DNA of 64,000 nt, from NCBI GenBank assembly GCA_000230955.3, contig CP007060.1, forward strand, positions 1,240,001 through 1,304,000, written 5' to 3'. This document shows, piece after piece, positions 1 to 8,258 of the stretch (its first letter is position 1; each line of letters begins with the position of its first letter). Below the pieces are notes generated by a model that was given only the letters and a program-made list of their open reading frames with translations, ran no database searches and was not told the origin of the DNA. The position numbers and the translations under genes are program-made. Origin of the DNA: Halobacterium sp. DL1. GTDB taxonomy: Archaea > Halobacteriota > Halobacteria > Halobacteriales > Halobacteriaceae.

Positions 1-108
1 CGTTCCCGCTGTTGGCCGAACTGCCTTCGTTCCCGCTGTTGGCCGAACTGCCTTCGTTCCCACTGTTGGCCGGATTGTCCTCGCTCTCGCTGTTGGCCGG
101 ATTATCCT
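1..108. repeat. 27-bp tandem repeats encoding a NSGNEGSSA-type linker
   Basis: Two identical 27-bp units (1-27 and 28-54) are followed by two degenerate ones. In the minus-strand protein frame each encodes nine residues: NSGNEGSSA in the exact units, NSGNEDNPA and NSESEDNPA in the degenerate ones. The array may continue beyond the left edge. It forms the flexible linker between the beta-helix part and a presumed C-terminal anchor. Confidence 0.85.
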
Positions 109-1468
109 CCGTCCCGTTCTCGGTGGATCGATTCACCGTCGACTGCGCCACCAGCACCCGGCCGTCTCCGCTGACGGTCCCGGTGATGGTGCTCGCCGAC
201 CTATCGACGCTCACGTCGGTGACGACCTCCCAGTCCGAGCCGTCCTGTCGCCAGAGCCTCGCTTGTGCGCCCTCTCCCTCGTACTCGAACGTGAGCGTCA
301 CCTCGTCCGCGACGTTCGAGAGTTCGACCCCGCTGTCGGCCGGCCGCGAGTTCGGGGGCGTCGTCGCGAGGTCCGCGGTGTCGAACGGCTCCAGAACGAT
401 GGCCTCGTCCCGGAAGGACAGCGAGGCGACCTGGCCGATTCGCAGGCCGTCGGCGTTCAGGCCGCCGCCGACGATCTCGACCTCCGGTCCGCCGTTGTCC
501 CTGACGGTCACGTTCTGGAGGGACTCGCCGCTCGCGCGGGCACCGAAGAGCCCGCGGTTTGCGTTGGACTCGACGACCACGTCGCGCAGCACGTTCCGGA
601 AGCTGTCGGAGAACCGAATGCCCGGCCCGTCGTTGTTCGCCACGTAGGCGTCCACGATGCGGTTGTCCACCACGTCTGTCGAGAGGTAGATGCCGGCCGA
701 AGCGTATCCTGCCGGGCCGTTCCCGGTCGCGGTCACGTTCCTGAACGTGTTGTCCTCGACGTTCTGGTAGAGCCCGAAGCCGAGCTGGTCGTTGTCGCTG
801 GCGGTGACGTTCCGGACGGTCGTGTCGCTGACCTCCCAGAACGTGAGTCCGTTCCGATTCTCCGTTGCGGTGACGTTCAGGAGGCTGCCGCGTTCGGCCT
901 CCGTCAGCCTGACGCCGGCGCGGGTGTTGTTGGTCGCGACCACGTCCTCGAGGCGCGCCTCCGTGTCGGTGCCCGCGATGTCGCCGACGGCGACGCCGTC
1001 ACCCCAGTCGGTGACGCGGAGGTCCCGGACCGTGACCGAGGAGAGCGTCTCGTTCAGGGCTACGGAGGACCCGGGCGTCCCACGGTAGACGAGGACGCCG
1101 ACGCTGTCGTTCGTCCGGTTCCCGGCTATCGTGTGGTTGTTCCCGTCGAGGACGACGTCGCTCGCCCGGACGTGGATGCAGGCGTCCGTCATCTCGCTGC
1201 GGACGTCGCTGGTCAACTCGTAGCGCCCGGGTTCCGTGATGACAGTACAGGAGTCGATCTCCTGGGTCGCCTGCCGGGCCTCCGTCTCGCCGTTCGGTGT
1301 TGCTGGCAGGACTGGTGTGGAGCGGTCTACTGTCCCCACCCGGCTCGCCCCCGTCGTCGGCGTCGCTACGGCGGCCGTCACGGGCGACGTGACGACGAGC
1401 GCCGTGACGAGCACGACGAGAAATCCGAGCAGCAGTCCCCGCACTCCGTCCGGCCGTTCGTTCGACAT
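1..1468 (-). CDS. Partial secreted parallel beta-helix (NosD/CASH-like) surface protein, C-terminus missing
   Basis: The reading frame is open from ATG at 1468 to the window edge, giving about 489 residues without a stop. Residues 9-33 form a hydrophobic signal segment (LLLGFLVVLVTALVV). The middle holds many short repeats of the type 'VRDLRVTDWGDGVAVGD' and 'NVTATENRNGLTFWE', typical of right-handed beta-helix NosD/CASH proteins that sit on the haloarchaeal surface and often bind polysaccharide. There are many N-x-S/T sequons. A beta-sandwich-like stretch follows, then a Ser/Asn/Gly/Glu linker made of 9-residue repeats that reaches the edge. Haloarchaeal proteins of this kind often end in a PGF-CTERM anchor, which would lie outside the window. 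The substrate is unknown. Fold fairly sure, function not. Confidence 0.8.
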   Translation of the reverse strand, partial: MSNERPDGVRGLLLGFLVVLVTALVVTSPVTAAVATPTTGASRVGTVDRSTPVLPATPNGETEARQATQEIDSCTVITEPGRYELTSDVRSEMTDACIHVRASDVVLDGNNHTIAGNRTNDSVGVLVYRGTPGSSVALNETLSSVTVRDLRVTDWGDGVAVGDIAGTDTEARLEDVVATNNTRAGVRLTEAERGSLLNVTATENRNGLTFWEVSDTTVRNVTASDNDQLGFGLYQNVEDNTFRNVTATGNGPAGYASAGIYLSTDVVDNRIVDAYVANNDGPGIRFSDSFRNVLRDVVVESNANRGLFGARASGESLQNVTVRDNGGPEVEIVGGGLNADGLRIGQVASLSFRDEAIVLEPFDTADLATTPPNSRPADSGVELSNVADEVTLTFEYEGEGAQARLWRQDGSDWEVVTDVSVDRSASTITGTVSGDGRVLVAQSTVNRSTENGTEDNPANSESEDNPANSGNEGSSANSGNEGSSANSGN

Positions 1469-1643
1469 ACGACAGGTATTTCCCTGCACGTAAGTCGCAA
1501 TTGTGGCCGGGTCCTGCCACGACGCAGGCAAGAACCCGAGCGTTGCCGTCACGTTGGGTGCACGCTGGGTGCAAGTTTGCAACCACCAGAGAATCCCGGG
1601 GAGGGGCCGGAACGTTCTACTACCCCCGCCGCCTCCGTCGATT

Positions 1644-2129
1644 GTGCACCGGAGTGGTCACTACGGCGTCGCGCTGCTCTCCTACGCCCCTGTACTCTAC
1701 GTACTCGCCTCCCAGGGTCGCTTCGCGGCCGGCGTGGCGGGCGCCGGCCTCGTGGTGGCACTGACGCTGCTGCCGGACGTCGACCTCTCGATTCCGCTGC
1801 TGGCCCACCGCGGCGTGACGCACACGCTCGCGTTCGCCGCGTTCGTCGGCGCGGCCGCCTGGGCCGCCGTCTGGTTCGCCCCGGTGGAGTTGGCCTCACG
1901 CGAACTGCTGGCGCCCGGCGTGGGCGGCCTGGCGGCGTTCGCCATCCTCGCGCACCTGTTCGCCGACGCGCTCACGCCGCGGGGCGTTCCACTGCTCTGG
2001 CCGCTGACCGACAGCAGGTTCTCGCTGGACGCGGGGCCGGCCGACAGCGTGCTCTGGAACGTGGGCCTGCTCGTCCTCGGCGCGTTCGCGAGCGTCGCCG
2101 CGGTGGCGACCGCCGCGGGTGTCTACTGA
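1644..2129 (+). CDS. Metal-dependent hydrolase-like membrane protein (YdjM/DUF457)
   Basis: A 161-residue membrane protein. The GTG at 1644 is chosen because it gives the family's usual N-terminus (MHRSGHYGVALL) directly before the first membrane segment; the open frame further upstream has no family character. Histidine-containing motifs typical of YdjM/DUF457 proteins are present: 'LLPDVD', 'HRGVTHTL' near residue 53, and 'HLFADALTPRGV' near residue 104. Four to five hydrophobic segments are visible. Bacterial members are LexA-regulated membrane proteins annotated as metal-dependent hydrolases, but no reaction is firmly known. Family assignment is good; the activity is unknown. Confidence 0.8.
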   Translation: MHRSGHYGVALLSYAPVLYVLASQGRFAAGVAGAGLVVALTLLPDVDLSIPLLAHRGVTHTLAFAAFVGAAAWAAVWFAPVELASRELLAPGVGGLAAFAILAHLFADALTPRGVPLLWPLTDSRFSLDAGPADSVLWNVGLLVLGAFASVAAVATAAGVY

Positions 2130-2132
2130 CTA

Positions 2133-2163
2133 ACAAAAATTCGTTTGTGGGAACGCTTATCGG
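2133..2163 (+). promoter_or_regulatory. Promoter with inverted repeat ACAAA-N6-TTTGT
   Basis: ACAAA (2133-2137) and TTTGT (2144-2148) form a 5-N6-5 inverted repeat. Eight bases further on is CTTATCGG (2156-2163), placed about 25-30 bases before the ATG at 2186, as expected for a leaderless archaeal promoter. The same layout occurs before the gene at 3242. Inference: an operator, perhaps for the regulator encoded immediately downstream. Confidence 0.4.
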
Positions 2164-2185
2164 TCAGTTCGTTGTAGCGTCGCGT

Positions 2186-3130
2186 ATGAGCGGCTCCGAC
2201 ACACCCATCGACGGCGCCGGCCTCGACGGCGAGAGCGGCTGTCTGCAGGACGGCCTTCCGCCGGCCGAGGCGTTCGCACTGCTCGGCAACGAGACGCGCA
2301 TCCAAATACTCCAGGAGCTGTGGCTCGCGCCCGACCAGCCGGTGGCATTCTCCGACCTCCGGAAGCGTGTCGGAATGCGGGACAGCGCCCAGTTCAACTA
2401 CCACCTCTCGAAGCTCACCGACCACTTCGTCCGGCAGGTCGAAGGCGGCTACGAGTTCCAGTACGCCGGCGAGAAGGTGGTCCGGGCCATCCTCGCGGGG
2501 ACGTTCACCGACCGCGTCTCCCTGGAGTTCCCCGTCACCGGCGAGTGCTTCGACTGCGGCGGCAGTCTGGAGGGTCGCTACGCTGACGAACGGCTCGCCA
2601 TCCGCTGCACGGACTGCGAGGCGACGTACGGCCGCTACGGCTTCCCGCCGGGCGGCCTCCGGAACCGGACGACCACCGAACTCGAAGCCGCCTTCGACCA
2701 GCGCGTCCGCCACCTCCACTGCCTCGCGGCGGACGGCGTCTGCCCCGAGTGCGGCGGGCGGATGGACACCACCGTGGCGCCCGACGTCGAGGAGAAACTC
2801 GGCGGCGACGTCCGCGTCGACCACACCTGCGCGCAGTGCCAGCACACCATCTCCTCGCCCGTCGGCCTCTCGCTGCTGGACGACTCGAAGGTGGTCGCCT
2901 ATCACGCCGACCACGGCGTCGAACTGAACACCCGCAAGCACTGGACGCTGCGCTGGTGTGTCACCGACGAGACGACGACGTTCGAGGACGACCCGGTGCG
3001 CGTCTCGGTGACAATCCCGCTCGACGAGGAGGAGCTGACGGTCTCACTCGACGGCGACCTGCAGGTCCTCGACACCGAGCGCCGCTGCGCCGAGGCGGGC
3101 GGCGACGGCGCGCGGACGACCGCGGACTGA
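2186..3130 (+). CDS. Winged-helix transcriptional regulator with zinc-ribbon domains
   Basis: A 314-residue protein. The start is the ATG at 2186, directly behind a promoter-like element; the open frame extends far upstream but only as a shadow of other genes. Residues about 28-100 are an ArsR-like winged helix (LLGNETRIQILQELW, then FSDLRKRVG and FNYHLSKLTDHF). Two CxxC pairs follow in the middle (ECFDCGG and RCTDCEA), then CPECGG and CAQCQH, consistent with two zinc-binding modules. The C-terminal 80 residues are acidic and predicted beta-rich. This architecture is common in haloarchaea but no ligand is known. An inverted repeat lies directly upstream, so autoregulation is possible. Confidence 0.8.
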   Translation: MSGSDTPIDGAGLDGESGCLQDGLPPAEAFALLGNETRIQILQELWLAPDQPVAFSDLRKRVGMRDSAQFNYHLSKLTDHFVRQVEGGYEFQYAGEKVVRAILAGTFTDRVSLEFPVTGECFDCGGSLEGRYADERLAIRCTDCEATYGRYGFPPGGLRNRTTTELEAAFDQRVRHLHCLAADGVCPECGGRMDTTVAPDVEEKLGGDVRVDHTCAQCQHTISSPVGLSLLDDSKVVAYHADHGVELNTRKHWTLRWCVTDETTTFEDDPVRVSVTIPLDEEELTVSLDGDLQVLDTERRCAEAGGDGARTTAD

Positions 3131-3177
3131 CGACCTCCCAGACCGCGGACAGAACTGGATTTCAGTTTCGCGCCGGA

Positions 3178-3207
3178 CAGAAGTTTAATTCTGCAGACAC
3201 TTATCGG
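3178..3207 (+). promoter_or_regulatory. Promoter with inverted repeat CAGAA-N6-TTCTG
   Basis: CAGAA (3178-3182) and TTCTG (3189-3193) flank GTTTAA, and CTTATCGG follows at 3200-3207. The arrangement (5-N6-5 inverted repeat, 6-7 base gap, CTTATCGG) matches the element before the regulator gene at 2186, although the arm sequences differ. It probably drives the small membrane protein gene at 3242. Confidence 0.35.
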
Positions 3208-3241
3208 GGTGGCGGCCCTCCCTACAGACGAGGAGAGACTG

Positions 3242-3484
3242 ATGACAACGACCACTCACTCCCCCGGACGCCACCCGGTATCGCCCGCGCTCCGCGCCCT
3301 GCGCGTGCTGCTCGTCGGCCTGCTCGCAGTGGCCGCCGTCTCCGCGTCGCTCGCCCCGCTTGCCGTCGCCCTCACCCACCCGTTCGCGCTGGCCCTGTTG
3401 GGGTTCCCCGTCGTCGTGACTGCCGGCCTCGCCGGGCTGTTCGGCGTCGGTCGCCTCGGCGCCGTGGTCGCCTGGCGCGTTTAG
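3242..3484 (+). CDS. Small two-helix membrane protein
   Basis: An 80-residue protein starting at ATG 3242; a GTG at 3209 in the same frame would add 11 residues. After a Thr/Ser/His-rich N-terminus there are two hydrophobic helices, about residues 20-44 (VLLVGLLAVAAVSASLAPL) and 49-75. I recognise no family. Its promoter resembles that of the regulator just upstream, so it may be a target of that regulator. Its TAG stop shares bases with the TAA stop of the convergent lhgO gene (3481-3484). Confidence 0.6.
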   Translation: MTTTTHSPGRHPVSPALRALRVLLVGLLAVAAVSASLAPLAVALTHPFALALLGFPVVVTAGLAGLFGVGRLGAVVAWRV

Positions 3485-4677
3485 GCCAGCGTCTCCACGC
3501 GCTTCGCGAGGTGTTCGCCGAACGGTAGCGAACAGGTCAGGCCCGGCGACACCGCGTTGAGAACGTGCACCGCGTTCGCTTCTTCGACGAACAGCGGCTG
3601 CTTGACCAGGTCGCCGTCCCGCGAGACGACCTGCGCCCGCACCCCGGCGTAACTCGACACGAGATCCTCGTCTTCGAGCGCCGGGAGCAGTTGCCGCGCG
3701 GCGGCCGCGAACCGCGGCTTCGAGAACGACTTGCCCAGTTCGGCCGCCGCGACGCGCACCATCTTGGGTGACGCGAACAGTCGCCAGAACCCCTCGTAGC
3801 CGAGTGCGTCCCGGAGGTCCCGGAGGTTCACGTCCGTGTTCTCGTACGCTTCGCGGCCGAACGCCAGCACCGCGTTCGGACCGACGATGACCGACCCGTC
3901 CGCGCGCCGCGTGAAGTGGACGCCGAGGAATGGCAACTCGGGGTCGGGCGTCGGGTAGATCATCGAGTTCACCAGGCCGCGGCGGTCCGGTGTCACCTCG
4001 TAGTACTCGCCGCGGAACGGCACGACTCGGTAGTCCTCGCCGACTCCGACCGAGTGCGCGATGCGGTCGGCCTGCAGTCCGGCAGCGTTCACCACCACGC
4101 CGGCGTCGAACGGGCCGGCGTCCGTCGCCACACGGTAGCCGCTCGCAGTGCGTTCGAGTCCGGTCACGCGCGTGTCGAGGTGGACGGTGACGCCCGCCTC
4201 GCGGGCCTCCCGGGCGAGCGCGTAGACGTACTGCTGGGCGTCGACGGACGCGGCGGCGGGACAGTGCAGCGCCGCCCGGCCCGCGGCCTCCGGTTCGAGT
4301 TCCCGGAGGTGTTCCTGGCCGACCACGGTCGCCTCGACGCCGTTTGCGTCCGCCTGCGCGGCGAGTTCGTCGAGGCGGCGCTCCTCGGCCTGCGTCCGGG
4401 CGGCGACGACCACGCCGACTTCCTCGCAGGGGACGTCGTGCTCAGCGCAGAACGCCTTCATGCGGCGCGTGCCTTCGACGGCGAACTCGGCCTTCTGGGT
4501 GCCCGGTTCGTAGTTGAACCCCGGGTGGAGGACTCCCGAGTTCCGGCCGCTCTGGTGGGCGGCGAGGTGGTGTTCCTTCTCCACCACACCCACGTCCAGG
4601 TCCGCCCGCGTCGCCAGGTGGTAGGCCGTGGAGATGCCGACACAGCCACCCCCGACGATGCAGACGTCGTGTTCCAT
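3481..4677 (-). CDS. lhgO: L-2-hydroxyglutarate oxidase/dehydrogenase (FAD-dependent)
   Basis: A 398-residue flavoprotein. The start at 4677 puts the Rossmann motif VCIVGGGCVGIS at residues 5-16, as usual for this DAO-type oxidoreductase family. 'HLAAHQSGRNSGVLHPG' is the LhgO signature around the flavin, and 'LNAVSPGLTCSLPFGEHLA' closes the FAD-binding fold near the C-terminus. The length is close to bacterial LhgO (about 400-420). The enzyme oxidises L-2-hydroxyglutarate to 2-oxoglutarate and passes electrons to the membrane quinone pool. Minus-strand TATA-like sequence (GTTTACA) lies near 4740. It is monocistronic, with a stop codon overlapping the convergent small gene. Confidence 0.88.
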   Translation of the reverse strand: MEHDVCIVGGGCVGISTAYHLATRADLDVGVVEKEHHLAAHQSGRNSGVLHPGFNYEPGTQKAEFAVEGTRRMKAFCAEHDVPCEEVGVVVAARTQAEERRLDELAAQADANGVEATVVGQEHLRELEPEAAGRAALHCPAAASVDAQQYVYALAREAREAGVTVHLDTRVTGLERTASGYRVATDAGPFDAGVVVNAAGLQADRIAHSVGVGEDYRVVPFRGEYYEVTPDRRGLVNSMIYPTPDPELPFLGVHFTRRADGSVIVGPNAVLAFGREAYENTDVNLRDLRDALGYEGFWRLFASPKMVRVAAAELGKSFSKPRFAAAARQLLPALEDEDLVSSYAGVRAQVVSRDGDLVKQPLFVEEANAVHVLNAVSPGLTCSLPFGEHLAKRVETLA

Positions 4678-4880
4678 GGGCCCGGATTGACGGCCAGGGG
4701 TGAAGTGGTTTCGGACCACTCGGTGGTTCGCCCGTGGTGTAAACGTGGCAACGGGTGCCCACGAGCGCTCACTTATGCCGCTACTCCGCGAACGGCAATT
4801 GCCGGCTTTCAGAGGCACGGCCACCCGGAACGCCAGCCGAGACGGATGCGCTTTTCCCCGCTCGCTGGCAACGTCGACCC

Positions 4881-5489
4881 ATGGAGACCACGACGGAGAG
4901 CAGATTCAGAGTTCTCGGGCCGGCGCCCGACCACCCCGGGGACCTGCTGTTGCTCGACCGCGCGGACCACGAGCCAGTCCGGGTCGCCGCTGACTGCGAG
5001 GGGTCGCTCGCGGAGACGGTCGAGGCGCTCCGTCCGGGCTACCTCGTCGCGGCGACGCTCGCCTGGGACGACGGCGAGGCGCGCTTCGTCGACTGCGAAA
5101 TCGAGGAGCGGACGCTGTTCACGTTCAAGAACGGCGTCAGCGGGCTCTTCGAGGCCGCACTCGAGACGATGGAGGAGGCCCACCAGGAGGGGGTGGGCGT
5201 TACCGGCCGCCCCACGTTCAGCACGGACGGGGAGCCCAACGGCGCGGTGTACGCGTTCGCCGAGCAGGCCGGCGAGCGGGACGTCTTCGAGGAGATTCGG
5301 ACCGGCGCGCTCCCGCTCGAACCGCTGCTCGACCGCCTCGACGAAGCCGAGGACTGCGACCACGAGGTGTTCGTCTTCCGTCCGCTCGAACACGACTTCG
5401 TGGTCGTCTACCTCGTCCTCCACAGGGACTCCGTGCTGGCGGATACCGTCCGCGACACCTACGACTGCCCCCGGCCCTCCGAGGCCTGA
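4881..5489 (+). CDS. Uncharacterised haloarchaeal protein
   Basis: A 202-residue soluble, acidic protein starting at ATG 4881; the upstream extension of the frame has no coding character. No membrane segment and no recognised catalytic motif. The N-terminal half looks like a small beta-barrel (FRVLGPAPDHPGDLLLLD, GYLVAATLAWDDGEARFVDCEIE). A middle helix (VSGLFEAALETMEEAHQEG) and a C-terminal alpha/beta part (DVFEEIRTGALPLEPLLDRL, VFVFRPLEHDFVVVYLVLH) follow. It lies between lhgO and a DedA gene with ordinary intergenic spacing, so context gives no function. Confidence 0.65.
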   Translation: METTTESRFRVLGPAPDHPGDLLLLDRADHEPVRVAADCEGSLAETVEALRPGYLVAATLAWDDGEARFVDCEIEERTLFTFKNGVSGLFEAALETMEEAHQEGVGVTGRPTFSTDGEPNGAVYAFAEQAGERDVFEEIRTGALPLEPLLDRLDEAEDCDHEVFVFRPLEHDFVVVYLVLHRDSVLADTVRDTYDCPRPSEA

Positions 5490-5539
5490 CGAGCGGGAGC
5501 GCCACAGCCCTGTTACGCGAGGGTGGCGTACGCCCAGTC

Positions 5540-6166
5540 ATGGTGGACATCGAGTCGGTCACCCTCGGGCTCCTGCGCCTCTACGGCCCACTGGCGTTGC
5601 TCCTGTTCACGTTCCTCGAGTCGTCGATGCTGTTCCCGTTCCTCCCGAGCGAGATCGTCGTGCCGGCGGCCGCCGCGGTGCTCATCACCGACCCCGCTTC
5701 CTTCCTCGTGTTCGTGACCGCAGCGGGCGCCGGCGGGACCGTCGGAGCGTTCGTCCCGTTCTCCGTGTTCCACGACACGCGCGTCGGCAGAGCAGCCTGG
5801 CTCAGGGACCACCTCCGGATATCGGACGAGCGCGTCGAACGCGGGCAGCAGTGGTTCCAGAAGTGGGGGCAGTCGTCGGTGCTCTGGGGGCGGTTCCTCC
5901 CCGTGCTGCGGTCGGTGATCTCCATCCCGGCCGGCGTCGCCAACATGGACTGGCGGCGATTCGGCGTCCTCACGGCGGTCGGGACGGTCGCGTTCTACGC
6001 GGCCGCGGGTGCAGTCGTCTACTACGGCCGCCGGGAGTCGCTGTTCACCGCGGTGGCCGCCGCCGCAACCAACCGGCCTGCGCTGGCCGTCGTCGCGGTG
6101 CTCGCACTCGTCGGTCTCGGTCTCGTCGGCAGAACCTGGGTTCAGCGCCGGAACTCGCCGGAGTGA
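5540..6166 (+). CDS. DedA family (VTT/SNARE-associated) membrane protein
   Basis: A 208-residue integral membrane protein. The DedA signature is clear: an early re-entrant helix (LLLFTFLESSMLFPFLPSEIVV), then 'RISDERVERGQQWFQKWGQSSVLWGRFLPVLRSVISIPAGVANM', which holds the conserved Gly/Arg/Phe/Pro pattern of the second re-entrant segment. Two C-terminal membrane helices follow and the tail is basic. DedA proteins are scramblase- or antiporter-like; some bacterial members flip lipid carriers and some support membrane potential. The substrate here cannot be told. It stands alone, 50 bases after the preceding gene. Confidence 0.88.
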   Translation: MVDIESVTLGLLRLYGPLALLLFTFLESSMLFPFLPSEIVVPAAAAVLITDPASFLVFVTAAGAGGTVGAFVPFSVFHDTRVGRAAWLRDHLRISDERVERGQQWFQKWGQSSVLWGRFLPVLRSVISIPAGVANMDWRRFGVLTAVGTVAFYAAAGAVVYYGRRESLFTAVAAAATNRPALAVVAVLALVGLGLVGRTWVQRRNSPE

Positions 6167-6212
6167 ACGCGTGAAGTCGGCGTATTCGCCGCACTCCGGA
6201 CAGTGGCGCGTC

Positions 6213-7133
6213 TCAGTCCTCGTCGGACCTACTCTCTGCGAGTCGCACGAGGTCAGTGAGCGTCTCGTTCACTGGTGCGTCCACGCCGTGCTCGTCCGCC
6301 CGCCGCACGAGTTCGCCGTTCAGCGCTTCGATTTCGGTGTGCGCCCCGCTCTCGACGTCCTGGCGCATCGACGAGCGGTTCGTCGCCGTCCGCTCCGCGA
6401 CCGCCCGGGCGCGCTCAACGGCGTTCTCCGGGACGTCCACGCCCTCTGCCCGCGCGACGGAAACCCCCTCCTCGACCGCGCGGCGGAGCAGTCGCTCGCC
6501 GGGTGCGTCCTCGACGAGCGCACCGTTCGGCACCCGCGCGAGCGCCGTCGCGGCGTTGACGCCGGCGTTGACCAGCAGCTTCGTCCACACGGCCGTCTCC
6601 GGGTCCTCTGTAGGGGTAGTGTCGACGCCCGCGTCAGTGAGCAGCTCGCCCACCGCCAGGACGGTGTCGTCGTTCGGTGCGAAGCGGCGTCCGATAGTCG
6701 TCTCGCCCCCGCCGGCGTGCCGCACGTGCCCGGGGCCTTCGACCGTGGCGCCCTGGGCGGTCGTCCCGTCGATGACGCGCTCCCGGGGGACGTACTCCGC
6801 GATGGTCTCGGCGTTTCCGAGACCGTTCTGGACCGTGAGCACGTCGGCGTCGTTGAGGTGCGGAGCGACCCCCCGCATCGCCTCGTCCGTGTCGTAGCTC
6901 TTCACGCAGACGACCAGCAGGTCGGCGTCGCTCGCCGCCGCAGGATCGGTCGCCGTCTCGACGCGGACCGTCTCCGTGCGACCGTCGGGATGCGAGAGTC
7001 TGAGGCCGTCGGCGGCCACGCTGTCGATGTGGTCGCCGTCCCGGCCGAGCAGCGTCACGTCGGCGCCGGCGGTCGCGAGCAGGCCGCCGAACAGCGACCC
7101 CAGCGACCCCGCGCCCAGCAGTACGACGCGCAT
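6213..7133 (-). CDS. panE: 2-dehydropantoate 2-reductase (ketopantoate reductase)
   Basis: A 306-residue NADPH-dependent reductase of the ApbA/PanE family. The start at 7133 places the nucleotide motif VVLLGAGSLGSLFGG at residues 3-17. Later motifs match the family: 'LLVVCVKSYDTDEAM', 'LTVQNGLGNAETI', and 'WTKLLVNAGVNAATAL' with the catalytic-region lysine. It also has 'RSSMRQDVESGAHTEIEALNG', the C-terminal substrate-binding segment. It reduces 2-dehydropantoate to pantoate in coenzyme A synthesis. Archaea use pantoate kinase and phosphopantothenate synthetase downstream, neither of which is in this window. No partner gene adjoins it. Confidence 0.9.
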   Translation of the reverse strand: MRVVLLGAGSLGSLFGGLLATAGADVTLLGRDGDHIDSVAADGLRLSHPDGRTETVRVETATDPAAASDADLLVVCVKSYDTDEAMRGVAPHLNDADVLTVQNGLGNAETIAEYVPRERVIDGTTAQGATVEGPGHVRHAGGGETTIGRRFAPNDDTVLAVGELLTDAGVDTTPTEDPETAVWTKLLVNAGVNAATALARVPNGALVEDAPGERLLRRAVEEGVSVARAEGVDVPENAVERARAVAERTATNRSSMRQDVESGAHTEIEALNGELVRRADEHGVDAPVNETLTDLVRLAESRSDED

Positions 7134-7270
7134 GACCGGTCGTTGGCGCGGTGTCGGTAAAGCGTCCGGGGTTCGCCGCCGGTGGTGCGTTGCTGGACGT
7201 CTGCGCCGAGCCGGCAGCACCCCCCGGGTGCGGCAACCCTTTTGTGCCCCGCCCGCAACGGGGCGAACAG

Positions 7271-8206
7271 ATGAACTCCCGGGACCGGCGCGGCCAGTTG
7301 CTCCTCGTCGCGGGACTCGGTCTCGCCGTAGCGTTCGTCGCGCTGGCGCTCGTGCTCAACGCGGTGGTGTTCACGGAGAACCTCGCCACCCGCAACCACG
7401 GCACGGCGGACGACGCCGTCGGCTTCGAGAACGCCGTCGAGCGCGGCGTCGGGGGCCTGCTCTCGGAGGTGAACCGCCACGACAATGCGGACTACGCGAC
7501 CCTCAGGGACTCGTTCGCGGCGGGCGTCGAGACGTGGGACGGGAACGCCTCGCGGCTTACGGCGGCGGGTGGGAGCGTCACCAGCACCTCGCTCGTATCG
7601 GTGACCAACGGCACCCGCGTCCACCAGTTCGAGCAGCGGAACTTCTCGGACGCGAACGGCACACCGGACTGGACGATGGCGACAGACGTGGCCGACGCGC
7701 GGCGGTTCCACGTCGAGGCGAACCCGACCAGTGACACTGTACCGTTCAAGCTGAATGTGACCGACGGAACCGCGTCGTGGAGCGTCGAGGCGGTCGGCAA
7801 CGGGAGCGGCGGAACGGACGTGGCGGTGTCGCGGAACGGGAGCGTCGTCTGGAGCGACACCGACTTCGGCGCGAACGTCACGATGGACGTGACGGAGGGC
7901 ACCGTCGAGAGTCAGGCCGTCTCGAACTGGACGTTCGCGGAGAACGTCAGCGCGCCGTACCGCATCGAGGTGACTAACGGCGACGACGCGCTGGGGCGCT
8001 ACCAGGTGGTCCTGGACAACCAGTCGGCGCTCCCCGCGAGCGCGTACGCCGACGCCGACTCGGGTGACTACCCGACGTTCACACCCGCCATCTACAGCGC
8101 CACCGTGGACGTGACCTACCAGCACTCGACGCTCATCTACGAGACCCGGGTTGTGCTCGCACCGGGGTCGGCGCCGGCCGACGATACGGACGCCGTCGCG
8201 GCCTGA
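7271..8206 (+). CDS. Surface-anchored haloarchaeal protein with pilin-like N-terminal helix
   Basis: A 311-residue protein. ATG 7271 is chosen because it starts just before the N-terminal region 'NSRDRRGQLLLVAGLGLAVAFVALALVLN', a single hydrophobic helix preceded by Arg residues. The rest is predicted beta-rich, extracellular, and has many N-x-S/T glycosylation sequons (NGT, NGS, NVT). This layout is shared by haloarchaeal pilin-like pseudo-pseudopilins often found with archaellum or pilus genes, but no such genes are near here. A prepilin peptidase site is not obvious. Family function is unknown; a surface location is inferred. Confidence 0.65.
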   Translation: MNSRDRRGQLLLVAGLGLAVAFVALALVLNAVVFTENLATRNHGTADDAVGFENAVERGVGGLLSEVNRHDNADYATLRDSFAAGVETWDGNASRLTAAGGSVTSTSLVSVTNGTRVHQFEQRNFSDANGTPDWTMATDVADARRFHVEANPTSDTVPFKLNVTDGTASWSVEAVGNGSGGTDVAVSRNGSVVWSDTDFGANVTMDVTEGTVESQAVSNWTFAENVSAPYRIEVTNGDDALGRYQVVLDNQSALPASAYADADSGDYPTFTPAIYSATVDVTYQHSTLIYETRVVLAPGSAPADDTDAVAA

Positions 8207-8258
8207 TTCCTCCGGGGTACACCGGGTCGTTTTTGCGCGACCGCACGGAACTGCGAGT

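Noticed and set aside
1-108. Possible CRISPR array
   Set aside because: The 27-bp units are directly joined with no spacers and encode a protein linker.
263-2185. Long plus-strand open frame upstream of the regulator at 2186
   Set aside because: It is antisense to the beta-helix gene and then out of frame with the DUF457 gene. The conserved winged helix starts after ATG 2186.
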